The notes under the pieces are model-generated. The model ran no database searches. It was not told the DNA's origin and saw only the letters and a list, made by a program, of their open reading frames with translations. The position numbers were made by a program, and so were the translations under genes. Of a DNA stretch of 54,821 bases, positions 1 to 7,703 are shown one piece after another. The stretch covers positions 1-54,821 of the forward strand of contig DASZXJ010000137.1 of the NCBI GenBank assembly GCA_035545895.1. The letters are read 5' to 3'. How positions within the stretch are numbered: position 1 is the first letter of the stretch; each line of letters opens with the position of its first letter. This DNA is from DASZXJ01 sp035545895 (GTDB lineage Bacteria > Planctomycetota > Phycisphaerae > Tepidisphaerales > Tepidisphaeraceae).

Positions 1-126
1 AGTTCTGGCATTAGATGGATGAGTTTTGTTGAAGAATTGGTAATTGCTCCTGTTTTGATCCCTGCAATCTCGTCTCATTTTCTGTACGGGGCGATACATG
101 ACTGCCCCGATATGCCGAGCAATTGA

Positions 127-156
127 CTGCTCCTAAAAGATAATTAAAAGGAGCAG
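127..156 (+). promoter_or_regulatory. Hairpin that sequesters the ribosome binding site of the DUF6496 gene
   Basis: CTGCTCCT (127-134) pairs perfectly with AGGAGCAG (149-156) across a 14-nt AT-rich spacer. The right arm contains the AGGAG ribosome binding site, three bases before the ATG at 159. Folding of the mRNA would hide the site, so translation could be set by RNA structure or temperature. The pairing is seen directly; the regulatory role is inferred. Confidence 0.45.
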
Positions 157-158
157 CC

Positions 159-341
159 ATGGCCAAATACGGCGAGAAAGCGCAGAGCAAAGTGAAGCGG
201 GCGATGCATGAACGGAAAAAGGGAACGCTCAAGAGCGGCCGATCCGGCAGGAAGGTGACCAGCCGCAAGCAGGCGATCGCCATCGGCCTGTCTGAAGCGC
301 GCAAGAGCGGAGCAAAGGTTCCCAAGAAGAAATCCAAGTAG
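159..341 (+). CDS. DUF6496 family small basic protein
   Basis: This 60-residue protein is very rich in Lys and Arg and matches the DUF6496 pattern I know: an MAKYG-K-AQ start, a central KSGRSGRKVTSRKQAIAIGL segment, and a PKKKS tail. The function of the family is not established; its charge and small size would suit nucleic-acid binding. It starts at ATG 159 behind AGGAG, which is unusual only in lying inside a hairpin. It stands alone and converges on the GT39 gene, with a strong hairpin between them. Confidence 0.8.
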   Translation: MAKYGEKAQSKVKRAMHERKKGTLKSGRSGRKVTSRKQAIAIGLSEARKSGAKVPKKKSK

Positions 342-368
342 CTCAATCGCCTGTGATAATCTACGTGC

Positions 369-422
369 TCGCTTGCGGTTTCGCGATTAGATTCTCAAAT
401 ATCACCGCGAAACCGCAAGCGA
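369..422. terminator. Bidirectional terminator-like 17-bp hairpin
   Basis: TCGCTTGCGGTTTCGCG (369-385) and CGCGAAACCGCAAGCGA (406-422) are perfect reverse complements separated by 20 nt. The hairpin lies between the convergent DUF6496 (+) and GT39 (-) genes. There is no long T tract, so it could be a terminator or another REP-like element: its CGCTTGCGG core is also found in the repeats that flank the GH106 gene. Confidence 0.5.
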
Positions 423-457
423 TGAGCGTGGGCGTTTGGTTGGTCGAAAAATGTTTC

Positions 458-2164
458 TTACCGATCGGCCGGCAGTTCAAACGCCCACCACCAATCCTGG
501 TCGCGCTGGAGTTTCATGACCCTGTTCCAACTCGGCGGCGGCGTGGGATCCGGATCGTTCTTGTTTTGCAGCATCAGCAGGATTTTGCTCGCGGAACTGC
601 GCGTGATACTTGCTGGATCATCAGTCCATCGCAATACTCGATTGAGATAGACCCCCAGTTCCGGCGGCGGGCGCTTGCCGCGTGGATGCGCGTTGTAAAT
701 CTCAGCTGTGGGAAATCGGTCGGCGATTTGCTCGGCCAGCGGTTTGAGTTCCGCCCGGCCCTGGCGCGTGTTGCGATACCCCAGAATGAAAAACGCCTGG
801 ATCGCCAGCATGACAATGAATGTCGTGGCCAGCGGCGTCTGCTTCTCTCGCCGCGCCGGCCAGAACCCGCGTTCGATGATTAACGCCGCGGCAACGGCGG
901 TGGTGATGGCTTCGAGCGGCGTATACCAGGCGGGCTTGAGGAACAGCGTTACAAGGGGAAACCCGACCGCAATCGCCGCCAAGCCGAAGGCGTGCAACAT
1001 GAGAAGCGGGCGGGATTGTTTCAACGCTTCATAACCAATGCCCGCAAGCACAGCGGCGGCGGGAATCATCGGCAGCAGATATCGTTCATTTCGGTCCCGG
1101 GCAAAGCTCATTACCACAACCGGAACCAGCACCATCACGACTGCGAGAATCATCCTGGGCAGCCGTTCGCGAACCGCCACGATCGCGCCGGCCACCGCGA
1201 ATAAGGACCATGGCATGAGATATGGGATCAGCGAAAAATAGCTGTGCCAATGGCTTGCCGGCACATCGCGGGCTCCTTCGCGCGTGACCTCGCGGAACCA
1301 GATGGAAGCAATCGAACGATCGCGCACGAGCATGTAGATGAACCACGAAAGGCCAACGACAACGAAAACTGCTAACGCGGCAGCAACTGCTTTGAATGTT
1401 TTGGGCTGAATTGTCGGAGTATTTACGGGCTGCGGTTGACCATCTGTTGGCGCAACTAAAACAGAAAATGCAACTTGCATCCTTAACCACGGATACATTG
1501 CTGCGATTGGAAGCAGAGTCTGCAAAAGCGAAACCGGGCCTTTGGTCATCATCGCTAAGCCGAGGGCGGCACCCGTCGAAACAAATCCGGTCCAATGGCG
1601 CTGATGAAATATCGCGTGCAGCAATCCCACGTTGGCGGCAATGACCCAAAGCGTCAGCCAGATATCGGTGGTGCTGTATCGCGAAAAACGAAGAAACAGT
1701 AGTGATGTCGCGGCCGCTATGAGCGATACAATGCCCACCTTGGGCCCGGCAAGCAGCCTGCCCAATTCTGCGGTAAGAAGTAGGGCGAGACATGCCGCCA
1801 GCAGCGCCGGCCAGCGAGTTTGCCATGCCAGTGAAACAAACGCGGCATTTCGGACCGATGAATCCGGGCTGGAAATATCTTGCATCGTCTGGCCGGAGAT
1901 GCTTATCGCAGTGATCCATGCGGTCAGTGGCGGTTTGGCGGTGCGGACTTCGCCTTGAAGAGTTGGGACCAGCCAGTTGCCGCTGCGCAGGATTTCCTGG
2001 GCAGTCGCGACGTTCAAGGCTTCTGCGCTATTGGAAAACTCGAGCCATCGAAGGGTCGGCGCAATGGCGACAAATACCAAAGCGGCTAGGGCAGCGCAAA
2101 TAAACCAGAATCGAGTCAGCGACGTGGACGACGGCGGAAGAGGTGTTGCCTGACTATTTTCCAT
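458..2164 (-). CDS. GT39/ArnT-like membrane glycosyltransferase
   Basis: This 568-residue polytopic membrane protein has the layout of the PMT/ArnT (GT-C) superfamily, which transfers sugars from polyprenyl-phosphate donors on the periplasmic face. After a first membrane segment (about residues 20-38), the loop motif SGNWLVPTLQGE (61-72) followed by KPPL (77-80) is the typical first-loop signature. About ten more hydrophobic segments follow, then a soluble C-terminal domain. The acceptor cannot be read from sequence. It is the last gene of a leftward envelope cluster with a GT4 enzyme and a WaaP-like kinase, so lipid A or another surface glycan is the likely target. Confidence 0.8.
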   Translation of the reverse strand: MENSQATPLPPSSTSLTRFWFICAALAALVFVAIAPTLRWLEFSNSAEALNVATAQEILRSGNWLVPTLQGEVRTAKPPLTAWITAISISGQTMQDISSPDSSVRNAAFVSLAWQTRWPALLAACLALLLTAELGRLLAGPKVGIVSLIAAATSLLFLRFSRYSTTDIWLTLWVIAANVGLLHAIFHQRHWTGFVSTGAALGLAMMTKGPVSLLQTLLPIAAMYPWLRMQVAFSVLVAPTDGQPQPVNTPTIQPKTFKAVAAALAVFVVVGLSWFIYMLVRDRSIASIWFREVTREGARDVPASHWHSYFSLIPYLMPWSLFAVAGAIVAVRERLPRMILAVVMVLVPVVVMSFARDRNERYLLPMIPAAAVLAGIGYEALKQSRPLLMLHAFGLAAIAVGFPLVTLFLKPAWYTPLEAITTAVAAALIIERGFWPARREKQTPLATTFIVMLAIQAFFILGYRNTRQGRAELKPLAEQIADRFPTAEIYNAHPRGKRPPPELGVYLNRVLRWTDDPASITRSSASKILLMLQNKNDPDPTPPPSWNRVMKLQRDQDWWWAFELPADR

Positions 2165-2197
2165 TCCGCATTCCGAAATTCGAATTCCGCAGTCGTT

Positions 2198-2776
2198 TTA
2201 TTGCTTTGCTGGTCGCCAGCCGGCATTGATCAGTGCCTCAGCCACCGCTTTGACTTTTTCGGGTTCGATCACTTCATCCGCCAGTCGGGTCGCCAGATCA
2301 TTCACGGCCTGAGTCATCAGCGCATCCTTGTTTTGCGGTGCTTTGCCGAGCACCGTCAGGACCGCAGCGCGGACATCGTCCAATTTAAGATTTAAGCCTG
2401 CCAGCACGCGCGCGGCGGTGCCTTCAGGTTCGCGCAGTAATCCGAGAAGCAGGTGTTCAGTGCCAACATAATTATGTGACAGCAGTTGCGATTCTTCGAT
2501 GGCGTAGTTGATGACTCGCGTATACCGATCGGTCTGGCGGAGCTTGGCGGGCACGATGGTGGTGGCCGGCGCGTGGGCGAGGCTTTCCACCTGCTGGCGA
2601 ACCGTCGGCAGGCCGACATTGAATTTGTCCAGCACGATTGCCGCCAGCCCGCTGCCTTCCTTGACCATTCCAAGCAGGAGATGTTCCGTGCCGATGTGGT
2701 CATGCCGCAGGCGCATGGCCTCCTGTCCCGCCAGCACAACGGCTCGGCGGGCACGGTCGGTAAAACGGTCAAACAT
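2198..2776 (-). CDS. Stand-alone Clp N-terminal (double Clp_N repeat) protein
   Basis: The protein has two Clp_N repeats, MFDRFTDRARRAVVLAG...IGTEHLLLGM near the start and a second ...YVGTEHLLLGLL near residue 110. These are the substrate- and adaptor-binding repeats at the front of ClpA and ClpC. No AAA+ module follows, and the protein ends soon after the second repeat at about 192 residues. It may act as an adaptor or decoy for a Clp unfoldase encoded elsewhere. I chose the second ATG (2776) because MFDRFTDRA is the family's start. The gene overlaps the end of the GT4 gene by a few bases, so the two are probably translated together. Confidence 0.8.
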   Translation of the reverse strand: MFDRFTDRARRAVVLAGQEAMRLRHDHIGTEHLLLGMVKEGSGLAAIVLDKFNVGLPTVRQQVESLAHAPATTIVPAKLRQTDRYTRVINYAIEESQLLSHNYVGTEHLLLGLLREPEGTAARVLAGLNLKLDDVRAAVLTVLGKAPQNKDALMTQAVNDLATRLADEVIEPEKVKAVAEALINAGWRPAKQ

Positions 2777-3887
2777 CAAACAGTCCCTTCATTGCGATTC
2801 GGCGCGGACGCGCGGATTGTACCGCCTGATAGAACTGCAATAAACGGTCCAAATGGTGCTGATAAGAGAGGTTGGCACGAAGCTCCAGACATGCCGCCGA
2901 CATGTGGGAACGCATTCCAGGGTCCATCATCTTTTGCATGGCTTTGGCAAGCGAGGCGATATCGGCAGGATCGGATAAGACAAACCCGTGCACGCCTTCG
3001 GTCATAATCTCGCAGGCGCCGTTCAAACGCGTGCTGATGACCGGCAATCCCATGGCCAATGCTTCGAGCACCACCAGGCTGCACGGATCGTGCCGGGTCG
3101 GCAGGACGAAGAAATCGGCGTTGCGATATTCCGATGCCGGGTCGGAAGTGGGCCCGGCAAATTGGATTCGATCAGCCACTTTCAAACCGGCAGCCAGTCG
3201 CTGGTATTTTGACGTGTCTTCCTTTCCGACCACGCGCAGGATCAGATTTTTGTCATCGATCCGCGCCAGGGCCTCAATTGTCGCAGCCAGGCCTTTTCGC
3301 TCGAAATCTTGCGCAATCATCAATGCGATAATCTTTTCGTGTGGAGTTTTGGCGCCGGCGTTGGGATCGAATTTCGTGGTATCCACCGCATTAAAAAGAA
3401 CGGGCAGATGCGCATCGTTTAGAGGATAGAAGCGTTTGAACGCGAGCTTCACATATTGAGAAAGACACAATACGCGAGGCGGATGCGATGCTCCAAGCAA
3501 CCGGCGTTCTATCGTCGCCATGGCTGAGCGCCTCGGATTGAATAGCGCCGTGATCGGCCCGCGCCGGTCGGGCATCACCGCTAGCCCTGCGTGCGGGTGA
3601 TAGAAATCGCATCGCCGAACCGGAAGCATCGCATGAACGATGTCGTACTTCGTGCGATCTAAATGGGCATCAAGCGAATCGAGAAAGTTCAGATATTGTC
3701 CTTTGCGAGTCATCCCGGCGGCGGGCAATGAGACTTGCGTAACACCCTGCGGAAGCGGGGCAAATGTACTGGCCAGCATGGAAACCGAGTGGCCGTTTTT
3801 CGCTAGTGCGTCAGCCAGATCGACAGTGTAGCGTTCCGCGCCGCCTCGCGCGGGATCTGCATGCAGGATGACCAAGGCAATTTTCAT
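2769..3887 (-). CDS. GT4 family glycosyltransferase (WaaG-like)
   Basis: This 372-residue GT-B enzyme begins with MKIALVILHADPARGGAERY, the usual N-terminal nucleotide-sugar glycosyltransferase start with a GGAE motif. The second Rossmann domain carries PTRHDPCSLVVLEALAMG, the retaining GT4 motif with the donor-binding glutamates. Its size and order resemble WaaG-type lipopolysaccharide core glucosyltransferases, and the WaaP-like kinase gene next to it supports a role in the lipid A core. The exact sugar is not predictable. It overlaps the Clp_N gene at its 3' end. Confidence 0.82.
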   Translation of the reverse strand: MKIALVILHADPARGGAERYTVDLADALAKNGHSVSMLASTFAPLPQGVTQVSLPAAGMTRKGQYLNFLDSLDAHLDRTKYDIVHAMLPVRRCDFYHPHAGLAVMPDRRGPITALFNPRRSAMATIERRLLGASHPPRVLCLSQYVKLAFKRFYPLNDAHLPVLFNAVDTTKFDPNAGAKTPHEKIIALMIAQDFERKGLAATIEALARIDDKNLILRVVGKEDTSKYQRLAAGLKVADRIQFAGPTSDPASEYRNADFFVLPTRHDPCSLVVLEALAMGLPVISTRLNGACEIMTEGVHGFVLSDPADIASLAKAMQKMMDPGMRSHMSAACLELRANLSYQHHLDRLLQFYQAVQSARPRRIAMKGLFDV

Positions 3888-3996
3888 GGTTGGGCGGCGT
3901 AGATGATTCCGTCAGCTTCTTTTGCCAATGTGCTCAATTTCATTCTCGCGAGCAAATCATCATCGCCGGCCAGATTGGCTCGGGCGGGCAATTGGC

Positions 3997-4794
3997 TCAA
4001 GTTGCACGCGGTATCGAGACATTTCGCTGCGGCTGTTGTTGTTTCAATTCCGCATCATGCTTGGCGATCCACTTCACCTTGCGGAGGATCTTTCTTTGAA
4101 GCGAATCAACCGACTTCAGTTGGCGTTGCTGGCCATATCGCTGCAGCCATGCTCGTCGCTGCTCATCGGTAATGGGTAATTTCATCGTGCTATACCAGAA
4201 CTGTGCCAGGTCTTTCACAATCCAGCGACCCCTGGTCAGCGCGCTGTTCAAACGGCTGACGCGTGCTGTATCAATCAGCCTCAGGTCGGTATTGCCGGCG
4301 TCATCGAATTTCGCGAAGAAATGGCATAAGTACAGATCGCGGTGATGCAGCCCCGAGCGGTGCAGTTTTGCCGCCATATCCGCGGTCGGGATCAAGAGCC
4401 GATCAAATGGCGTCTCGGATTCGATCAGCTTGTCGGCCGCCTGAAAGCCTTCCAGGTCCGCCAGAATTACAAAGCTTCTTTTGCTCAGCAACTTCCCCCA
4501 GCCGATGATGTCCACGGTTGGAATTTGTTCGAATACCAGCGCGCGCTGCCCCATCAATTCATCGTCCGCCGGCGTGGTGTTGCCGTAGGTCGGCTTATAT
4601 CGCTTGATGTGCCAGCGGATGGATTTGCCGTCCCTGGTCTTAAATGTGAGCGTGCAATTATCGCGATCATCCAGTGTTCGCCACGGCTTGATCGCCGGAT
4701 GTTTGAAAATCATCTCAGCATCGATCCCCAGCTCGCGGAAATAGGGCTGATATTCGGCAGCCACCTGCATGATGTCGCGCGGTTTTTGAAACAT
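3997..4794 (-). CDS. Lipopolysaccharide kinase (Kdo/WaaP family)
   Basis: This 265-residue protein has the Kdo/WaaP protein-kinase-like fold. A lysine-containing strand lies near residues 60-66 (WHIKRYKP). The catalytic loop LHRSGLHHRDLYLCHFF is at 144-160 with HRD at 151-153, and LRLIDTARV follows at 171-179, where D175 takes the place of the DFG aspartate. Such kinases phosphorylate heptose or Kdo in the lipopolysaccharide core on the cytoplasmic side. It lies between the GT4 gene and purU with only two bases to purU, so the three genes may be co-transcribed. Confidence 0.8.
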   Translation of the reverse strand: MFQKPRDIMQVAAEYQPYFRELGIDAEMIFKHPAIKPWRTLDDRDNCTLTFKTRDGKSIRWHIKRYKPTYGNTTPADDELMGQRALVFEQIPTVDIIGWGKLLSKRSFVILADLEGFQAADKLIESETPFDRLLIPTADMAAKLHRSGLHHRDLYLCHFFAKFDDAGNTDLRLIDTARVSRLNSALTRGRWIVKDLAQFWYSTMKLPITDEQRRAWLQRYGQQRQLKSVDSLQRKILRKVKWIAKHDAELKQQQPQRNVSIPRAT

Positions 4795-4796
4795 GT

Positions 4797-5690
4797 TTAC
4801 GATGCCTGCGAAGTACCCATAAATCGGCTGATGCCCGGCTTGAAGATCACTTTGCCGTCCACAACAACCAGTTCTTCATCGAGAAACAATTGCACCGCCT
4901 TGCTCAGGACCTGTCCTTCGAGTTGCAATCCTTTGCGCTTGACGTCTTCAACGCCATCGGTGCCGACATTGATATGAAACACATCCTGCAAAATGACCGG
5001 CCCTTCGTCGAGTTGTTCGGTGACAAAATGAGCGGTGCAGCCATGCACCCGCACGCCGCTGTCGTAGGCCTGTTTATATGGATTGGCGCCGGGGAAAAAG
5101 GGGAGCAGTGATGGATGAATATTGATGATTTTATGCCGGTAAGCCGTCACGATTTTGGCGGGGAGGATGCGCATGTATCGCGCCAGCACGATCAAGTCGG
5201 GTTTTAGGTCGCTCAGCCGCTTGCCCAGCCATTCGAAATGCTGATCCGCATGGTCCGATGGATGTGATGCAAACGGCAACTTCTCCTGGCCCGCAATGGG
5301 CTCCAGGTCTTCGTGATTGCTCAGCACACCCGCCAGTTTTCCATGCAATTTCCCCGACCGCGAGTCTTCGATCAGTTGCCTGAGACAATGGGGCTCCTTG
5401 CTCACCAGCACAGCGATTCGTTTTTCACGTTTCTCACTATGCAGGTGCACGCGCACTTCCATGTCGATCTTTTTGCCCAGATCGAGCAGGCCTGTGACCA
5501 GTTCGGATAAGTCGCAGGAAAGGTCCTTCAGATCGACGAGCATATCCATGACGAAAAAGCCGCGAACGACGCGCTGCTCGATATCCTCGATATTCACTCC
5601 TCGATCAGCCAGATAAGTGGCAAACTGCGCAACGACCCCTTTCTGATCCTTGCCAAGCACCGAAACCACTGCCAATACCGGTTGAGCCAC
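4797..5690 (-). CDS. purU: Formyltetrahydrofolate deformylase
   Basis: PurU hydrolyses 10-formyl-tetrahydrofolate to formate and tetrahydrofolate, balancing one-carbon pools. The 297 residues show an N-terminal ACT domain (about 1-80) and a formyltransferase-fold domain (about 90-275). The catalytic triad of the superfamily is present: N190 and H192 in INIHPSLLPFFPGANPYKQA, and D228 in LDEGPVI. The presence of the ACT domain separates it from PurN. Its length is typical. It is the first gene of the leftward run ending in the GT39 gene. Confidence 0.9.
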   Translation of the reverse strand: MAQPVLAVVSVLGKDQKGVVAQFATYLADRGVNIEDIEQRVVRGFFVMDMLVDLKDLSCDLSELVTGLLDLGKKIDMEVRVHLHSEKREKRIAVLVSKEPHCLRQLIEDSRSGKLHGKLAGVLSNHEDLEPIAGQEKLPFASHPSDHADQHFEWLGKRLSDLKPDLIVLARYMRILPAKIVTAYRHKIINIHPSLLPFFPGANPYKQAYDSGVRVHGCTAHFVTEQLDEGPVILQDVFHINVGTDGVEDVKRKGLQLEGQVLSKAVQLFLDEELVVVDGKVIFKPGISRFMGTSQAS

Positions 5691-5744
5691 GAAAAACGCT
5701 CCATTCGCAACGCTGGTCAGTTTAGCAGCCTGCGGAGCATCAGG

Positions 5745-6086
5745 CTAATGGGGATCGGCGACAATGGCAGCCGGTTCGATCTTGAGCACGCGATCGAGAT
5801 ACGCCACGCGAAACGTCGAAAAGACGCGCTTGGGGATCGCAATGATCTTCAAGATTCCGCCGTTGGCATTGATGCGGTTATTGAAGGAAACGAGGATGCC
5901 GATGCCCAGCGAGGAAATGTAATCGGTCCTGGTCATGTCAATCTGCACAACCCTGGGTTTGGCCGCGACGACCTTGTCCAGTTCCTCTTCCAGCCATGTT
6001 ACATTGGTGTGGATCGGCCCGTCAAAAACGAGCTTCAGCCCATCGTCGGTGGCGCTTGCGACCACCGGCGGCGTTTGGAAGTCCAT
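5745..6086 (-). CDS. STAS-domain protein (anti-sigma factor antagonist type)
   Basis: About 113 residues form a single STAS domain, with VVQIDMTRTDYISSLGIGILVSF in the position of the conserved serine loop (SSLGIG), where SpoIIAA and RsbV-type antagonists are phosphorylated. These proteins switch partner anti-sigma kinases, but no kinase or phosphatase is adjacent. The ATG at 6086 is preferred over the ATG at 6113 because GGGAGAG precedes it at good spacing. It is probably a separate unit upstream of purU. Confidence 0.78.
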   Translation of the reverse strand: MDFQTPPVVASATDDGLKLVFDGPIHTNVTWLEEELDKVVAAKPRVVQIDMTRTDYISSLGIGILVSFNNRINANGGILKIIAIPKRVFSTFRVAYLDRVLKIEPAAIVADPH

Positions 6087-6289
6087 GTCATCTCTCCCAT
6101 TGGTCCCATTCAAAGAGATGAAGCGCGGCCGACAAGCAGACCGCCTGATCGATGAATTGTCAAATTTATCCGAATCGGAGACAAGGGTCGCGAATTGAAG
6201 GAGACCTGAACGCCCACGACGCCGCGTGGGGTGTGATCACTGACCTTGTGCTTCTGGCTCGCTGCCTGTTCATTTACAATCGTTGAACC

Positions 6290-7525
6290 TTGGTTGCTTC
6301 CAGAGAAACGACGCGATCTCTTCGGTTCTGGCCCTGGTGGCGTTTGGCCGTGACGGGCTTGAGCGCGCTGGGTTTGATGCTCAGCGCGTATTTGAGTTGG
6401 CATGGCTTGATGGGCGGGCCGGTCATTGGATGCGGTTCCGGCTCGCCGGGATGCAATGAGGTGCTGAGCAGTCGATGGTCGGCAATCGCGGGGGTGTTGC
6501 CCGTTAGCAGCCTGGCGATGGGCGCGTATCTGGCGATGCTGATCGCCAGTCTTTTCATCGGTCCGTCCACGGCGCTGCCGAATCGGCGGCTGGCGTGGGG
6601 GGCAATGCTGCTGCTGGCCGGAGCAACGGCCGGCAGTGCCGTGTGGTTCATCATCGTGCAGAAATGGGGAGTTGGCGCGTTTTGCCCGTATTGCATGGCT
6701 GCGCATATCACCGGGTTGCTGCTGGCTGCTTTGGTGGTCTGGCAAGTGATCGTGCAATTCGACGGCGATGCGGCTGATGTCGAGCAGTCGATCTCTCGAC
6801 AGCGTGCGATGGGCCCCTTGCTTGCCAGTGGCCTGGCACTGGGCGGGTTGGGGCTGGCGGTTGTCCTGGCGGTTTGCCAGATTGCCTTTGCTCCGCCGAT
6901 TGTCTATCGCAGCGGGGAGGTGCGGAATATTCGGCCTGTCATCGATCCCCACTCCGTGCCGTTGGTCGGTTCGCCGAATGCGCCCTATGTCGTGACATTG
7001 ATGTTTGATTACAAATGTCCACATTGCCGGCTATTGCATTCGATGCTGGACGAAGCGATTCATCGCTACAACGGCAAGCTTGCGTTTGCATTGTGTCCAG
7101 CACCGTTGAACAACCAGTGTAACCCTTACATCTCGCGGAAGGGGGAGGAATTCAAGGACTCCTGTGAGCTGGCCAGACTTGGGCTGGCGGTGTGGGTGGC
7201 CGATCGCGAGGCGTTTGCGGAATTCGACCGCTGGATGTTTTCGCCGGAGCCCGGCGATGTGTGGCCACGAAGTCTCGACGCCGCCCGCGCCAAAGCAATC
7301 GAATTGGTCGGCCAGACAAAGTTCGACGCCGCCCGCATCGACCCATGGGTCGATGCCTATATGCAAACCTCCATTCGGATTTTCGGCGACAGCATCCGTT
7401 TCGATCCGAACAGCAACGCAGTCCCGAAACTGATTTTCGGCACCCGCTGGGTCACCGCTGAACTGAATAATGCAGACGAACTTGTCTTGACACTCCGTGA
7501 CAAACTGGCGGTGCGGATGCAATGA
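6290..7525 (+). CDS. VKOR-DsbA fusion, membrane disulfide-forming protein
   Basis: The N-terminal part is a vitamin K epoxide reductase-like membrane domain with loop cysteines C48 and C55 (CGSGSPGC) and the active-site motif CPYC at 132-135, all within four or five membrane segments. After another membrane segment (about 180-200) comes a thioredoxin/DsbA-like domain with CPHC at 243-246. In such fusions the quinone-linked VKOR domain reoxidises the periplasmic thioredoxin domain, which introduces disulfides into secreted proteins. The TTG at 6290 is the furthest in-frame start; no clear ribosome binding site decides it. The gene is monocistronic. Confidence 0.85.
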   Translation: MVASRETTRSLRFWPWWRLAVTGLSALGLMLSAYLSWHGLMGGPVIGCGSGSPGCNEVLSSRWSAIAGVLPVSSLAMGAYLAMLIASLFIGPSTALPNRRLAWGAMLLLAGATAGSAVWFIIVQKWGVGAFCPYCMAAHITGLLLAALVVWQVIVQFDGDAADVEQSISRQRAMGPLLASGLALGGLGLAVVLAVCQIAFAPPIVYRSGEVRNIRPVIDPHSVPLVGSPNAPYVVTLMFDYKCPHCRLLHSMLDEAIHRYNGKLAFALCPAPLNNQCNPYISRKGEEFKDSCELARLGLAVWVADREAFAEFDRWMFSPEPGDVWPRSLDAARAKAIELVGQTKFDAARIDPWVDAYMQTSIRIFGDSIRFDPNSNAVPKLIFGTRWVTAELNNADELVLTLRDKLAVRMQ

Positions 7526-7562
7526 CCGGCAAATCGCTTCACGCTTTCCCGGCCGACTTGTA

Positions 7563-7677
7563 ATGGGTCAGTTTGAGATTGGTTTATTTAGCCTCGCCGT
7601 TTGCGACGGGTTGGGCGCTTGAAAACCCGCCGCAAGCGGCGGGGCTAAAATGGCGTTGCTTGTAAACTGACTCAGTA
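7563..7677. repeat. REP/BIME-like palindromic element, copy 1
   Basis: This element of about 115 bp contains two facing GC-rich palindromes, an imperfect one (GCCTCGCCGTTTGCGACGGG) and CCCGCCGCAAGCGGCGGG, and can fold into one long hairpin. It lies between the VKOR-DsbA gene and the 3' end of the GH106 gene. Its reverse complement aligns along its whole length with the element at 11170-11287, including the outer GTCAGTTT and GGCGTTGC parts. That makes it a defined mobile-type repeat and not a simple terminator. Confidence 0.75.
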
Positions 7678-7703
7678 CCCTGTCTGCACGCCGCCGGTCC
7701 GAT

